This document shows, piece by piece, positions 9,000 through 17,526 of a DNA stretch of 64,000 bases. Both the position numbers and the translations under genes were made by a program. The DNA lies in contig NZ_LFMD02000002.1 in the NCBI RefSeq assembly GCF_015776785.2, positions 646,916-710,915 of the forward strand, read 5' to 3'. This DNA is from Kitasatospora sp. SUK 42 (GTDB lineage Bacteria; Actinomycetota; Actinomycetes; Streptomycetales; Streptomycetaceae). The notes beneath the pieces were generated by a model. The model searched no databases and was not told where the DNA came from. It saw only the letters and a list, made by a program, of their open reading frames with translations. How positions within the stretch are numbered: the first letter of the stretch is position 1; the number at the start of each line of letters is the position of its first letter.

Positions 9000-10511
9000 T
9001 TATCTGTCTCCGAAGACGGTGCGGTGCCAGTCCTTGCGGGCGACCGCGGTGGTGTCGAACATGACGTGCTTGACCTGGGTGTACTCGTCCAGCGAGTACT
9101 GGGACATGTCCTTGCCGTAGCCGGACGCCTTGTACCCGCCGTGCGGCATCTCGCTGATGATCGGGATGTGGTCGTTGACCCAGACGCACCCGGCGGCGAT
9201 CTCCCGGGTGGCGCGCAGCGAGCGGTGCACGTTGGTCGTCCAGGCCGAGGCGGCCAGGCCGTACGGGGTGTCGTTGGCCAGTCGCAGGCCCTCGTCGTCG
9301 CCGTCGAAGGGCAGCACGACCAGCACCGGGCCGAAGACCTCGCCCTGGACGACCTCGCTGTCCTGGGCGGCGTCGGTGATCAGGGTCGGCTCGTAGTAGG
9401 CGCCCCGGGCGAGGTCGGTGCCGTCGTGGCCCCGCTGCGGCGCGCGCCCGCCGGTGACCACGGTGGCGTACGACCGGGCGCGCTCGACGAAGCCGGCCAC
9501 CCGGTCCCGGTGGGTGTACGAGACCAGCGGGCCGAGGTCGGTGCGCGGGTTCAGCGGGTCGCCGATCCGGATCGCCGCGTACAGCTCGGCCACCCCCGCC
9601 ACGAAGGCCTCGTACAGCGGGCGCTGGACGTAGGCGCGGGTGGCGGCGGTGCAGTCCTGGCCGCCGTTGATCAGCGAGGCCGCGACGGCGCCGTGCACCG
9701 CGGCGTCCAGGTCCGCGTCGTCGAAGACCACGAAGGGGGCCTTGCCGCCGAGCTCCAGGTGGGTGCGCTTGACGCTCGCGGTGGCGAGTTCGGCGACCCT
9801 CCGGCCGACGGCGGTGGAGCCGGTGAAGGAGACCATCGCGACGTCGGGGTGGGAGACCAGGTGCTCGCCGGCCGTGCGCCCGGCGCCGGTGACCACGTTG
9901 ACCACGCCGTCCGGGATGCCCGCTTCGGTGCAGGCCCTGGCGAACATCAGCGAGGTCAGCGGGGTCAGCTCGGCCGGCTTGAGCACGATGGTGTTGCCCG
10001 CGGCGATCGCCGGGAGGATCTTCCAGGCGGCCATCTGCAACGGGTAGTTCCACGGCGAGATCGAGCCGACCACGCCGATCGCCTCGCGCCGCACGTAGGA
10101 GGTGTGGTCGCCGGAGTACTCGCCGGCCGCCCTGCCCTCCAGGTTGCGGGCGGCGCCGGCGAAGAAGGCGGCGTTGTCGACGGTGCCGGGGACGTCGAAC
10201 TCGGTGGCCAGCTTGACCGGCTTGCCGGTCTGCGAGGTCTCCACCCGGGCGAGGTCGTCCGCGGCCCCGGCCAGGACGGCGGCCAGCCGGGTGAGCGCCT
10301 CGCTGCGGGCGCCGGGGGTGGCGGAGGACCAGCCGGGCAGGGCGTCCTTCGCGGCGGCGACGGCCGCGTCCACGTCGGCGGTGGTGGCCAGCGCGACCTG
10401 CTCGACCACGCTGCCGTCGGCCGGGTTGACGACCTGGAAGGGCTCGCCGCCGCCCCGGGTCTGCCGGCCCGCGATGTACTGCGCGCCCGCGCCGAAGTCG
10501 GTCAGGTCCAT
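9000..10511 (-). CDS. Aminobutyraldehyde dehydrogenase
   Basis: NAD(P)-dependent aldehyde dehydrogenase of 503 residues. Catalytic residues are Asn155 (SPWNYP), Glu253 (LELGGK) and Cys287 (GGQDCTAA). The GGQDC form and DHTSYVRREAIGVVG segment match gamma-aminobutyraldehyde/betaine aldehyde dehydrogenases of the PatD/PuuC type. As the first gene of the potD-A-B-C-oxidase operon it would oxidise 4-aminobutanal, formed from putrescine, to GABA. The ATG at 10511 has GGAGG 7 bases upstream; longer in-frame starts lie in the divergent promoter region and are rejected. A paralogue is at 15310-16755. Substrate assignment is by context. Confidence 0.87.
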   Translation of the reverse strand: MDLTDFGAGAQYIAGRQTRGGGEPFQVVNPADGSVVEQVALATTADVDAAVAAAKDALPGWSSATPGARSEALTRLAAVLAGAADDLARVETSQTGKPVKLATEFDVPGTVDNAAFFAGAARNLEGRAAGEYSGDHTSYVRREAIGVVGSISPWNYPLQMAAWKILPAIAAGNTIVLKPAELTPLTSLMFARACTEAGIPDGVVNVVTGAGRTAGEHLVSHPDVAMVSFTGSTAVGRRVAELATASVKRTHLELGGKAPFVVFDDADLDAAVHGAVAASLINGGQDCTAATRAYVQRPLYEAFVAGVAELYAAIRIGDPLNPRTDLGPLVSYTHRDRVAGFVERARSYATVVTGGRAPQRGHDGTDLARGAYYEPTLITDAAQDSEVVQGEVFGPVLVVLPFDGDDEGLRLANDTPYGLAASAWTTNVHRSLRATREIAAGCVWVNDHIPIISEMPHGGYKASGYGKDMSQYSLDEYTQVKHVMFDTTAVARKDWHRTVFGDR

Positions 10512-10609
10512 CTGGTTCCTCCAAGTGCGGTGGTGCGACCGCGTGCGCCGGGTCACGCTTCCGCGGTGGGCTCTGCGGTCCCGCTGACCTTGCCCGCTGC
10601 ACGACGGAC

Positions 10610-10623
10610 GTGACAAGGGTCAC
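10610..10623. promoter_or_regulatory. Candidate operator in the pucR / aldehyde dehydrogenase divergent region
   Basis: Perfect inverted repeat GTGAC-aagg-GTCAC, 99 bp upstream of the dehydrogenase start and 158 bp upstream of pucR. The 269-bp divergent region (10512-10780) must hold both promoters. This is the clearest dyad in it and could bind the PucR protein encoded next door; that is inference. Confidence 0.35.
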
Positions 10624-10719
10624 TGCGACAGGCTCGGCATGAAGGGCCTTACAGAGTGCAAGGCTCTTCGCAGGGCAACAGGTCGTCGCCGCGATGGATG
10701 ATTTACCTGACACTCTGAT

Positions 10720-10767
10720 CCCCCGTCCCTCCCCCGCCCCGCCCCGCCCCCATTCCCCTCCCCCGCC
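10720..10767 (-). promoter_or_regulatory. G-run cluster with quadruplex potential, upstream of pucR
   Basis: Read on the minus strand, this 48-base tract holds nine runs of 3-5 guanines separated by 1-3 bases (plus-strand C runs of 5,3,5,4,4,5,4,5,3). It sits just upstream of the pucR ribosome site (GGAGG at 10771-10775) and on the template strand for pucR. Confidence 0.6.
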
Positions 10768-10780
10768 CTGGAGGCCCGCG

Positions 10781-12436
10781 ATGCTCCCCACCGTCGCCCG
10801 AGTACTCGACCTGGACGTGATGCGGCGCGGCCTGCCCCAGGTCGTGGCCGGCGCCGACCGCCTGGAGCGGCCGGTCCGCTGGGTCCACGTCAGCGAACTG
10901 CCCGACGTCGCCGGGATGCTGCAGGGCGGCGAACTGGTGCTGACCACCGGCATCGCGCTGCCCGAGGACCGCGAGGGCCTGGCCCGCTACGTCCGCGAGC
11001 TGGACGAGGTCGGGGTGGCCGGCCTGGTCGTCGAGTTCGGGCGCCGCTACTTCGACTCGCTCCCCCGCGCCCTGGTGCACGCCGCCGAACAGCGCGGACT
11101 GCCGCTGGTCACGCTCCGCCGCGAGGTGCGCTTCGTCGCCGTCACCGAGGCCGTGCACGCCCTGGTGGTCAACGCCCAGCTGGAACAGCTGCGCGTCTCC
11201 GAGTCCGTCCACCAGGTGTTCAACGAGCTGGTGGTGGAGGGCGCCGAGCCGCCCGAGGTGATCCGCCAGGTGGCCCGGATGGCGGGGGCGCCGGTGGTGC
11301 TGGAGAACCTCGCCCACCAGGTGCTCGCCCACGACACCGCCGGACGGCCGGAGGCCGAGCTGCTGGAGGACTGGGAGCGCCGCTCGCGCGGGGTCCGTCC
11401 GCCCGGCCGCACCGGCCACGACCCGCGCAGCGGCTGGCTGGTGACCACCGTCGGCGCCCGCGGCCAGGACTGGGGCCGGCTGGTCCTGGTGCAGGAGCCC
11501 GGCCCGCTGCCCGAGGGCGAGGCGCACCCGCACACCATGCTGCTGGAGCGCGGCGCGTCCGCGCTGGCGCTCAACCGGCTGGTGGTGCGCGACCGGGAGA
11601 GCCTGGAGCGGCAGACCCACCGCACCCTGCTCTCCGGCATCCTCACCCACGCCCTGACCGTCTCCGAGGTGGCCCTGCGCGCCCAGGCGCTCGGCGTGCC
11701 ACTGGAGGGCCGCCGACTGGTCGGGGTGGTGCTGCGCCAGCGCCGCGGGCCGATCCCGGCCGCGCTGGAGGCGCAGGCCCGGCTGCGCGACTTCACCGAG
11801 CTGGCCGCCGGGGCCGTCCGGGCCTGCCGGCACTCCGCCCTGGTCGGCGCGCTGGACGACGAGGGCGTCGGGCTGTTGATCGCGCTCGGCGCCCAGCAGG
11901 ACGAGCACGCCGCGCTGGACTCCTTCTCGGCCACCCTGCGCCGGATGTCCGCCGAGGCCGGACGGGAGGGCGCCGACGCCCCGGGCCCGGTGGTCGCGGT
12001 CGGCTCCTCGGTCGGCTCGGTCCGCGACGCCCGGCGCACCCTGTTGGAGGCCGCCCAGGTCGCCGACGCCGCCCTGCACGACGCGCCCGGCGGCGGCCGG
12101 ACCGCCTCCTACTACCGGCTGCCGGACGTGCGGCTGCGCGGCCTGCTCCACCTGCTGCGCGACGACGCCCGCCTACAGACCTACGTGGAACGGGAGTTGG
12201 GCCCACTGCTGGCCCACGACGCCGAGCACAACGGCCAGTTGGTGCAGATGCTGCGGATCTACCTGGAGCAGGGCCGGAACAAGTCGGCGGCCGCCGACGC
12301 CGCGCACCTGTCCCGGCCGTCCTTCTACGACCGGCTGCACAAGGTCGAGCGCATCCTCGGCGTCGACCTCGACCAGGTGGAGTCCTGCCTGTCCCTGCAC
12401 GTGGCGCTGCTCGCCCTGGACGCCGTGCGCCGGTAG
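10781..12436 (+). CDS. PucR/CdaR-family transcriptional regulator
   Basis: Regulator of 551 residues. Residues 1-125 form a PucR N-terminal domain (LPQVVAGADRLERPVRWVHVSE, GGELVLTTG). The middle has a degenerate GGDEF-like CdaR domain, and residues 485-550 form the C-terminal helix-turn-helix (YLEQGRNKSAAADAAHLSR followed by YDRLHKVERILG). This family senses small metabolites and controls purine, GABA or polyamine catabolism. It is divergent from the polyamine operon and convergent with the second binding protein gene, so it is the likely regulator of one or both. The ATG at 10781 has GGAGG 5 bases upstream; 29 extra in-frame codons upstream are rejected. Confidence 0.9.
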   Translation: MLPTVARVLDLDVMRRGLPQVVAGADRLERPVRWVHVSELPDVAGMLQGGELVLTTGIALPEDREGLARYVRELDEVGVAGLVVEFGRRYFDSLPRALVHAAEQRGLPLVTLRREVRFVAVTEAVHALVVNAQLEQLRVSESVHQVFNELVVEGAEPPEVIRQVARMAGAPVVLENLAHQVLAHDTAGRPEAELLEDWERRSRGVRPPGRTGHDPRSGWLVTTVGARGQDWGRLVLVQEPGPLPEGEAHPHTMLLERGASALALNRLVVRDRESLERQTHRTLLSGILTHALTVSEVALRAQALGVPLEGRRLVGVVLRQRRGPIPAALEAQARLRDFTELAAGAVRACRHSALVGALDDEGVGLLIALGAQQDEHAALDSFSATLRRMSAEAGREGADAPGPVVAVGSSVGSVRDARRTLLEAAQVADAALHDAPGGGRTASYYRLPDVRLRGLLHLLRDDARLQTYVERELGPLLAHDAEHNGQLVQMLRIYLEQGRNKSAAADAAHLSRPSFYDRLHKVERILGVDLDQVESCLSLHVALLALDAVRR

Positions 12437-12458
12437 ACCGGCCGCACCCCGGCACCCC

Positions 12459-13661
12459 TCACACCCCCGTGATGCGTCCCCAGACCTTGTGCAGCTCGGG
12501 CCGCTCGGCCGAGGTGACGTCGCGCATGGTGTGCAGCCGCTCGCGCATCTCCTCGGTCGGGAACACCAGCGGGTTCTCGGCGACTTCGGCCTTCTCCTTG
12601 TCCCCGCTGTCCGCCAGCACCTCGCGGGCGGCCGGAACCGGGCAGATGTACTGCACGAACGCGGCGAGTTCGGCCGCCACCTCGGGCCGGTAGTAGTAGT
12701 CGACCAGCAGCTCGGCGTTGCGCTTGTGGGCGGCCCGGTTGGGGATCATCATGCTCTCCGCCCACAGCTCGCCGCCCTCCTCCGGCACCACGAAGGCGAT
12801 GTCCGGGTTCTCGGCGGTGAGTTGGACGGCGTCGCCGGAGTAGGCCTGGCAGGCCAGCGCGGCGCCGGAGGCGAGGTCGCTGGTGTAGTCGTTGCCGGTG
12901 AAACGGCGGACGTGCCCGGTGTCGACCATCCGCTGCACCAGGTCCATCGCCCTGTGCGCGTCGTCGTCGCCGAACTTCGCGATGTCCCCACCCTGGGAGA
13001 GCATCAGCAGCCCGAGCGCCTCGTCCAGCCCGGCGAACAGGGTGACCCTGCCCTTGAGGTCGGGCGCCCACAGGTCGGCGGTGGACCTGATCTCCCGGCC
13101 GAGCGCCTTGCGGTTGTACGCGATGCCGGTGATCCCGGACTGCCACGGCACGCTGCGGCTGCGCCCGGGGTCGAAGGCCGGGTTCGCCAGCTGCGGGTCC
13201 AGGTTGGCGGTGACGTTGGGCAGGTTGGCCCGGTCCATCGCCTGCACCCAGCCGAGCGAGACGTACCGCCCGGCCATCCAGTCGCTGATCACCATCAGGT
13301 CCCGGCCCGGGGCGGCACCCTGGGTGAGCACCGGGCTGATCTTGCCGAAGAACTCGTCGTTGTCGTTGATGTCCTCGGTGTAGGTGACCGCGATCCCGGT
13401 CTGCTCGATGAAGGCGTCCAGGGTCGGGCGCTTCCCCTGGTCGTCGGTGTCGATGTACTGCGTCCAGTTGGAGAAGGCGAGCCGCTTGTCGCCCTCCGAT
13501 CGGTCCGGCGCCGACCGGCGGTCCTCGGCCACGTACGCGGACGGGATGCCACAGCCCGCCAGCGTGCCGGCGCCGAGCAGCGCGGCCCCGCTGAGCACCG
13601 AACGTCGGCGCATGGCACGGGAGTTGGGGAAGCGTCGGGTCAGGGTGGTGCTGCGGGACAT
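12459..13661 (-). CDS. Second polyamine-binding lipoprotein (PotD/PotF family)
   Basis: Solute-binding protein of 400 residues. It has an Arg-rich N-terminus with RRR at 18-20 and lipobox LAGC with Cys37, consistent with Tat export and lipid anchoring. The mature part parallels the PotD at 7688-8947: FSNWTQYIDTDDQGK, TYTEDINDNDEFFGK, VRRFTGNDY and PDIAFVVPEEGG. It has no permease or ATPase of its own nearby, so it probably feeds the PotABC system with another polyamine or related ligand. The ATG at 13661 has GGAAGG 6-8 bases upstream; an in-frame start 12 codons upstream would enter the hairpin at 13682-13717. Confidence 0.9.
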   Translation of the reverse strand: MSRSTTLTRRFPNSRAMRRRSVLSGAALLGAGTLAGCGIPSAYVAEDRRSAPDRSEGDKRLAFSNWTQYIDTDDQGKRPTLDAFIEQTGIAVTYTEDINDNDEFFGKISPVLTQGAAPGRDLMVISDWMAGRYVSLGWVQAMDRANLPNVTANLDPQLANPAFDPGRSRSVPWQSGITGIAYNRKALGREIRSTADLWAPDLKGRVTLFAGLDEALGLLMLSQGGDIAKFGDDDAHRAMDLVQRMVDTGHVRRFTGNDYTSDLASGAALACQAYSGDAVQLTAENPDIAFVVPEEGGELWAESMMIPNRAAHKRNAELLVDYYYRPEVAAELAAFVQYICPVPAAREVLADSGDKEKAEVAENPLVFPTEEMRERLHTMRDVTSAERPELHKVWGRITGV

Positions 13662-13681
13662 GGGGGGCCTTCCGGAGCGTC

Positions 13682-13717
13682 GGACGGCCCCGGACACACG
13701 GGTGTCCGGGGCCGTCC
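13682..13717. terminator. 16-bp perfect hairpin between aminotransferase and second potD
   Basis: Arms ggacggccccggacac and gtgtccggggccgtcc pair perfectly around a 4-base loop. It starts 11 bp after the aminotransferase stop and ends about 7 bp before the ribosome site of the binding-protein gene. It can act as a terminator or as a stabiliser/attenuator that sets the ratio of the two products. Confidence 0.75.
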
Positions 13718-13728
13718 TGGTAGGTACG

Positions 13729-15087
13729 TCAGACAGTGTGCGCGTCGGTGAGCGACAGCACCTCGTCCAGCACCGCGAGGCCGGTCTTGGCCTCCTCCTC
13801 GGTGACGGTGCACGGCGGGACGACGTGGAAGCGGTTCATGTTGACGAACGGCCAGAGCCCGCGCTGCTTGCAGGCGGCGGCCAGCTCGGCCATCGGCGCG
13901 TTGTCGGCGCCCGCGGCGTTGTACGGCACGAGCGGCTCGCGGGTCTCCCGGTCCTTCACCAGGTCGAGCGCCCAGAACACGCCGAGGCCGCGCACCTCGC
14001 CGATCGAGGGGTGCCGCTCGGCCAGCTCGCGCAGGCCCGGGCCGAGCACCGTCTCGCCGATGTGCTTGGCGTTCTCGACGATGCCCTCCTCCGCCATGGC
14101 GTTGATGGTGGCCACGGCCGAGGCGCAGGCCAGCGGGTGCCCGGAGTAGGTGAGCCCGCCGGGGAACGGCCGCTCGGCGAAGGTGGCGGCGATCTCGGCG
14201 CTGATCGCCACGCCGCCCAGCGGGACGTAGCCCGAGTTGACGCCCTTGGCGAAGGTCATGAGGTCCGGCACGACGCCCCAGTGGTCGGCGGCGAACCACT
14301 CGCCGGTGCGGCCGAAGCCGGCCATCACCTCGTCCAGGATGAAGACGATCCCGTAGCGGTCGCAGATCTCCCGCACCCCGGCCAGGTAGCCCGGCGGCGG
14401 GACGAGGATGCCCGCGGTGCCGACCACGGTCTCCAGGATGACCGCGGCGACCGTGCCCGGCCCCTCGAAGGCGATCACCTGCTCCAGGTGCTCCAGCGCG
14501 CGCTCGCACTCCTGCGCCTCGTTCTCGGCGTGGAAGTTGGAGCGGTAGGCGTACGGGCCCCAGAAGTGCACCACGCCGGAGACGCCGGTCTCGTTGGCCC
14601 AGCGCCGCGGGTCACCGGTGAGGGCGATCGCGTTGGCGGTGGCGCCGTGGTACGAGCGGTAGGTGGACAGCACCTTCTGCCGGCCGGTGTGCAGCCGGGC
14701 CAGCCGGATGGCGTTCTCGACGGCCTCGGTGCCGCCGTTGGTGAAGAAGATCTTGTCCAGGTCGCCCGGGGTGCGCTCGGCGATCAGCCGGGCGGCCTCG
14801 CTGCGCGACTCGACCGCGAAGCCGGGGGCGATGGTGCAGAGCTTCTCCGCCTGCTCCCGGATCGCGGCGACCACCTTCGGGTGCTGGTGGCCGATGTTGG
14901 TGTTGACCAGCTGCGAGGAGAAGTCGAGGTAGCGGTTGCCGTCGTAGTCCCAGAAGTACGAGCCCTCGGCACCGGCCACCGCGAGGGGGTCGATCAGCGC
15001 CTGGGCGGACCACGAGTGGAAGACGTGCGCGCGGTCGGCTGCCTTGACGGCCTGGCCGGCGGCTGAGTCGGCGGTGGGGATGCTCAT
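13729..15087 (-). CDS. Class III pyridoxal-phosphate aminotransferase
   Basis: Class III (ornithine/GABA type) aminotransferase of 452 residues. The PLP lysine is Lys281 in TFAKGVNSGY, with the ring-binding Asp252 in FILDEVMAGFGR; the phosphate-binding region is NGGTEAVE at 117-124. Overall it resembles the aspartate aminotransferase family that includes polyamine- and beta-alanine-pyruvate transaminases. It is followed by the second binding-protein gene and preceded by an aldehyde dehydrogenase, so a putrescine/GABA-type amine is the probable amino donor. The precise substrate cannot be read from the sequence. Start ATG at 15087. Confidence 0.85.
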   Translation of the reverse strand: MSIPTADSAAGQAVKAADRAHVFHSWSAQALIDPLAVAGAEGSYFWDYDGNRYLDFSSQLVNTNIGHQHPKVVAAIREQAEKLCTIAPGFAVESRSEAARLIAERTPGDLDKIFFTNGGTEAVENAIRLARLHTGRQKVLSTYRSYHGATANAIALTGDPRRWANETGVSGVVHFWGPYAYRSNFHAENEAQECERALEHLEQVIAFEGPGTVAAVILETVVGTAGILVPPPGYLAGVREICDRYGIVFILDEVMAGFGRTGEWFAADHWGVVPDLMTFAKGVNSGYVPLGGVAISAEIAATFAERPFPGGLTYSGHPLACASAVATINAMAEEGIVENAKHIGETVLGPGLRELAERHPSIGEVRGLGVFWALDLVKDRETREPLVPYNAAGADNAPMAELAAACKQRGLWPFVNMNRFHVVPPCTVTEEEAKTGLAVLDEVLSLTDAHTV

Positions 15088-15172
15088 GCCGGTAAGGCTA
15101 GGGCCGCCCGCCCGCGAAGTGCAGTTTCATCCTGTCAGCCGGTCGCACGCCCCACCGACAGGGTGCAAAGCC

Positions 15173-15205
15173 AGTGGGCCCGGGTCCTGTCGACCCGAGC
15201 CCACT
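15173..15205. terminator. Hairpin after the second aldehyde dehydrogenase
   Basis: A 14-bp stem with one mismatch (agtgggc-c-cgggtc / gaccc-gagcccact) around a 5-base loop. It lies 105-137 bp after the aldehyde dehydrogenase stop and upstream of the aminotransferase start, so it probably separates the two transcripts. Confidence 0.6.
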
Positions 15206-15230
15206 GTCAGTTCATACGACGCACAAGCGT

Positions 15231-15324
15231 CAGATCGCGGTCATTCTGCGCCTGACGGTCACGACCCGCTCAGATCGCGGTCATTCTGCGCCTGACGGTC
15301 ATGACCCGCTCAGATCGCGGTCAT
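15231..15324. repeat. 40-bp tandem duplication covering the 3' end of an aldehyde dehydrogenase gene
   Basis: Two 40-bp units (15231-15270 and 15271-15310) differ at one base (acgacccgct versus atgacccgct). They are followed by a 14-base partial third copy that is the last codons and stop of the dehydrogenase. Each unit repeats the terminal ATGACCGCGATCTGA of the gene on the minus strand. Confidence 0.9.
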
Positions 15325-16755
15325 GACGTGCTTGACGCGGGTGTAGTCCTCGAAGCCGTAGGACGACAGGTCCTTGCCGTAGCCCGACTTCTTGAAGCCG
15401 CCGTGCGGCATCTCGGCGACCAGCGGGATGTGGGTGTTGATCCAGACGCAGCCGAAGTCCAGGCGGCGCGACATCCGCATGGCGCGGGCGTGGTCCTTGG
15501 TCCACACCGAGGAGGCCAGCGCGAACTCGACGCCGTTGGCGTACTCGACGGCCTGGTCCTCGTCGGTGAACTTCTGCACGGTGATGACCGGGCCGAAGAC
15601 CTCGTTCTGGATGATCTCGTCGTCCTGGTTCAGGCCGGAGACGACGGTCGGGGCGTAGAAGTAGCCCTTGTCGCCGACCCGGTGGCCACCGGCCTCGACC
15701 TTGGCGTGGGCGGGCAGCCGCTCGATGAAGCCGGAGACCTGCTTCAGCTGGTTGGCGTTGTTCAGCGGGCCGTACAGCACGTCCTCGTCGTCCACGCCGC
15801 CGGTCTTGGTCTCGGCCGCGGCCTTGGCCAGCGCCTCGACGAAGGCGTCGTGGATCGACTCGTGCACCAGCACGCGGGTGGCGGCGGTGCAGTCCTGGCC
15901 GGCGTTGAAGTAGCCCGCCACCGAGATGCCCTCGACGGCCTCGGCGATGTCGGCGTCCTCGAAGACCACGACCGGGGCCTTGCCGCCCAGCTCCAGGTGG
16001 ACGCGCTTGACGTCCTTGGAGGCGGACTCGGCGACCTGGATGCCGGCCCGGACGGAGCCGGTGATGGAGGCCATCGCCGGGGTCTTGTGCTCGACCATCA
16101 GCCTGCCGGTCTCGCGGTCGCCGCAGATGACGTTGAAGATGCCGGCCGGCAGCTCCAGCTCCTTGAGCACGCCGCCGATGATCTCGGCCAGCAGCACGGT
16201 GGAGGCCGGGGTGGTGTCCGAGGGCTTCAGCACCACGGCGTTGCCCGCGGCGATGGCCGGGGCGAACTTCCAGACCGCCATCATCATCGGGTAGTTCCAC
16301 GGCGCGACCTGGGCACAGACGCCGACCGGCTCGCGGCGGATGATCGAGGTCATCCCGTCCATGTACTCACCGGCGGCCTTGCCCTCCAGCAGGCGGGCGG
16401 CACCGGCGAAGAAGCGGATCTGGTCCACCATGGGACCGATCTCCTCGGAGAGGGTCAGCGCGCGGGGCTTGCCGGTGTTGCGCACCTCGGCGTCGACGAT
16501 CTCGTCGGCCCGGGCCTCGACCGCGTCGGCGACCTTGAGCAGCAGCTTCTGCCGGGTGCTCGGGGTCGCGTCGCGCCAGATCGGGAACGCGGCGGCGGCC
16601 GAGGCCATCGCGGCGTCCACGTCAGCGGCACCGGACAGCGGCGACGTCGCGTACACCTCGCCGGTGGTCGGGTCGACGATGTCGAGCGTGCGGCCGTCAG
16701 CCGCGTCGACGAACTCCCCGTTGATGTAGTTGCGCAGCGTGCGAAGGTCGCTCAC
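15310..16755 (-). CDS. Second aminobutyraldehyde-type dehydrogenase
   Basis: Aldehyde dehydrogenase of 481 residues with Asn154 (APWNYP), Glu255 (LELGGK) and Cys289 (AGQDCTAA). It is a clear paralogue of the enzyme at 9000-10511, sharing for example RREPVGV/RREAIGV, AEMPHGGFKKSGYGKD/SEMPHGGYKASGYGKD and TRVKHVM/TQVKHVM. The GTG at 16755 has GAGGAG 6-8 bases upstream and gives the expected N-terminus; in-frame starts farther out run into the promoter region. It is divergent from an Lrp regulator and an aminotransferase, which suggests it oxidises the aldehyde made by that aminotransferase. Confidence 0.88.
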   Translation of the reverse strand: MSDLRTLRNYINGEFVDAADGRTLDIVDPTTGEVYATSPLSGAADVDAAMASAAAAFPIWRDATPSTRQKLLLKVADAVEARADEIVDAEVRNTGKPRALTLSEEIGPMVDQIRFFAGAARLLEGKAAGEYMDGMTSIIRREPVGVCAQVAPWNYPMMMAVWKFAPAIAAGNAVVLKPSDTTPASTVLLAEIIGGVLKELELPAGIFNVICGDRETGRLMVEHKTPAMASITGSVRAGIQVAESASKDVKRVHLELGGKAPVVVFEDADIAEAVEGISVAGYFNAGQDCTAATRVLVHESIHDAFVEALAKAAAETKTGGVDDEDVLYGPLNNANQLKQVSGFIERLPAHAKVEAGGHRVGDKGYFYAPTVVSGLNQDDEIIQNEVFGPVITVQKFTDEDQAVEYANGVEFALASSVWTKDHARAMRMSRRLDFGCVWINTHIPLVAEMPHGGFKKSGYGKDLSSYGFEDYTRVKHVMTAI

Positions 16756-16930
16756 GGTCTCTCCTCGGTCTGGGCCTGCGGCGTTGCAGATTCCGGCGCC
16801 ATGGTACGTCGGCGGGTTCGGCGTACGAAGGCCGTCGAGTGGCCGGGCCGGGCACGGCGCGGTCCACTGGTGGTGGAACGCGCACCACCGTGCGGGGGCG
16901 CGCGCGTACCGTGCCAGGGTAACCAGAAGA

Positions 16931-17012
16931 CTGTCGGGATCGACAGACCGAACTCGCGTACACGATGAAATCCGCATGCGATTTCCAAGATCACGACGAA
17001 ATCAGCAGTTTC
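16931..17012. promoter_or_regulatory. Cluster of three inverted repeats in the aldehyde dehydrogenase / lrp divergent region
   Basis: The 297-bp divergent region 16756-17052 contains CTGTCG-ggat-CGACAG (16931-16946), GAAATC-n7-GATTTC (16967-16985) and GAAAT-n5-GTTTC-like (16998-17012). The last two share GAAAT half-sites about 31 bp apart. It is AT-richer than its surroundings. Lrp/AsnC proteins often bind repeated dyads and autoregulate, so this is the probable operator of the regulator at 17053. Confidence 0.5.
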
Positions 17013-17052
17013 CTCGCTTGCGAACAAGAGACCGATCAGGCACAGTGGCGGC

Positions 17053-17526
17053 GTGGCCAACCGCGACCGGAACGCGAGCGTTCCCCTCGACGCCGCCTCC
17101 AAGGCGATCATCGAGCAGCTCCAGGAGGACGGGCGCCGCCCGTACGCAGCCATCGGCAAGGCCGTCGGCCTGTCCGAGGCGGCCGTGCGACAGCGCGTCC
17201 AGAAGCTCCTCGACCAGGGCGTGATGCAGATCGTCGCCGTCACGGACCCGCTCACCGTCGGCTTCACCCGCCAGGCGATGGTCGGCATCCGGGTCGAAGG
17301 TGACATCGAACCCGTCGCCGACGCGCTGGCCGCCCTCGACGAGGTCGACTACGTGGTCTGCACCGCAGGCTCGTTCGACCTCCTGGCCGAACTGGTCTGC
17401 GAGGACGACGAGCACCTGCTCGAACTGATCAACAAGCGCATCCGCGCGCTTCCCGGCGTGCGGAGCACCGAGAGCTTCGTCTACCTGAAGCTCCGGAAAC
17501 AGACCTACACCTGGGGCACCCGATGA
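17053..17526 (+). CDS. Lrp/AsnC-family transcriptional regulator
   Basis: Regulator of 157 residues. Residues 12-60 hold the helix-turn-helix (LDAASKAIIEQLQEDGRRPY, IGKAVGLSEAAVRQRVQKLL) and 70-150 the RAM ligand-binding domain (VGIRVEGD, VDYVVCTAGSFDLLAELVCED). It starts at GTG 17053 with only a weak ribosome site. Its stop overlaps the start of the next aminotransferase gene by 4 bases (ATGA), so regulator and enzyme are co-translated. It probably responds to an amino acid or polyamine-derived ligand and controls this gene pair and the divergent dehydrogenase. Confidence 0.92.
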   Translation: MANRDRNASVPLDAASKAIIEQLQEDGRRPYAAIGKAVGLSEAAVRQRVQKLLDQGVMQIVAVTDPLTVGFTRQAMVGIRVEGDIEPVADALAALDEVDYVVCTAGSFDLLAELVCEDDEHLLELINKRIRALPGVRSTESFVYLKLRKQTYTWGTR

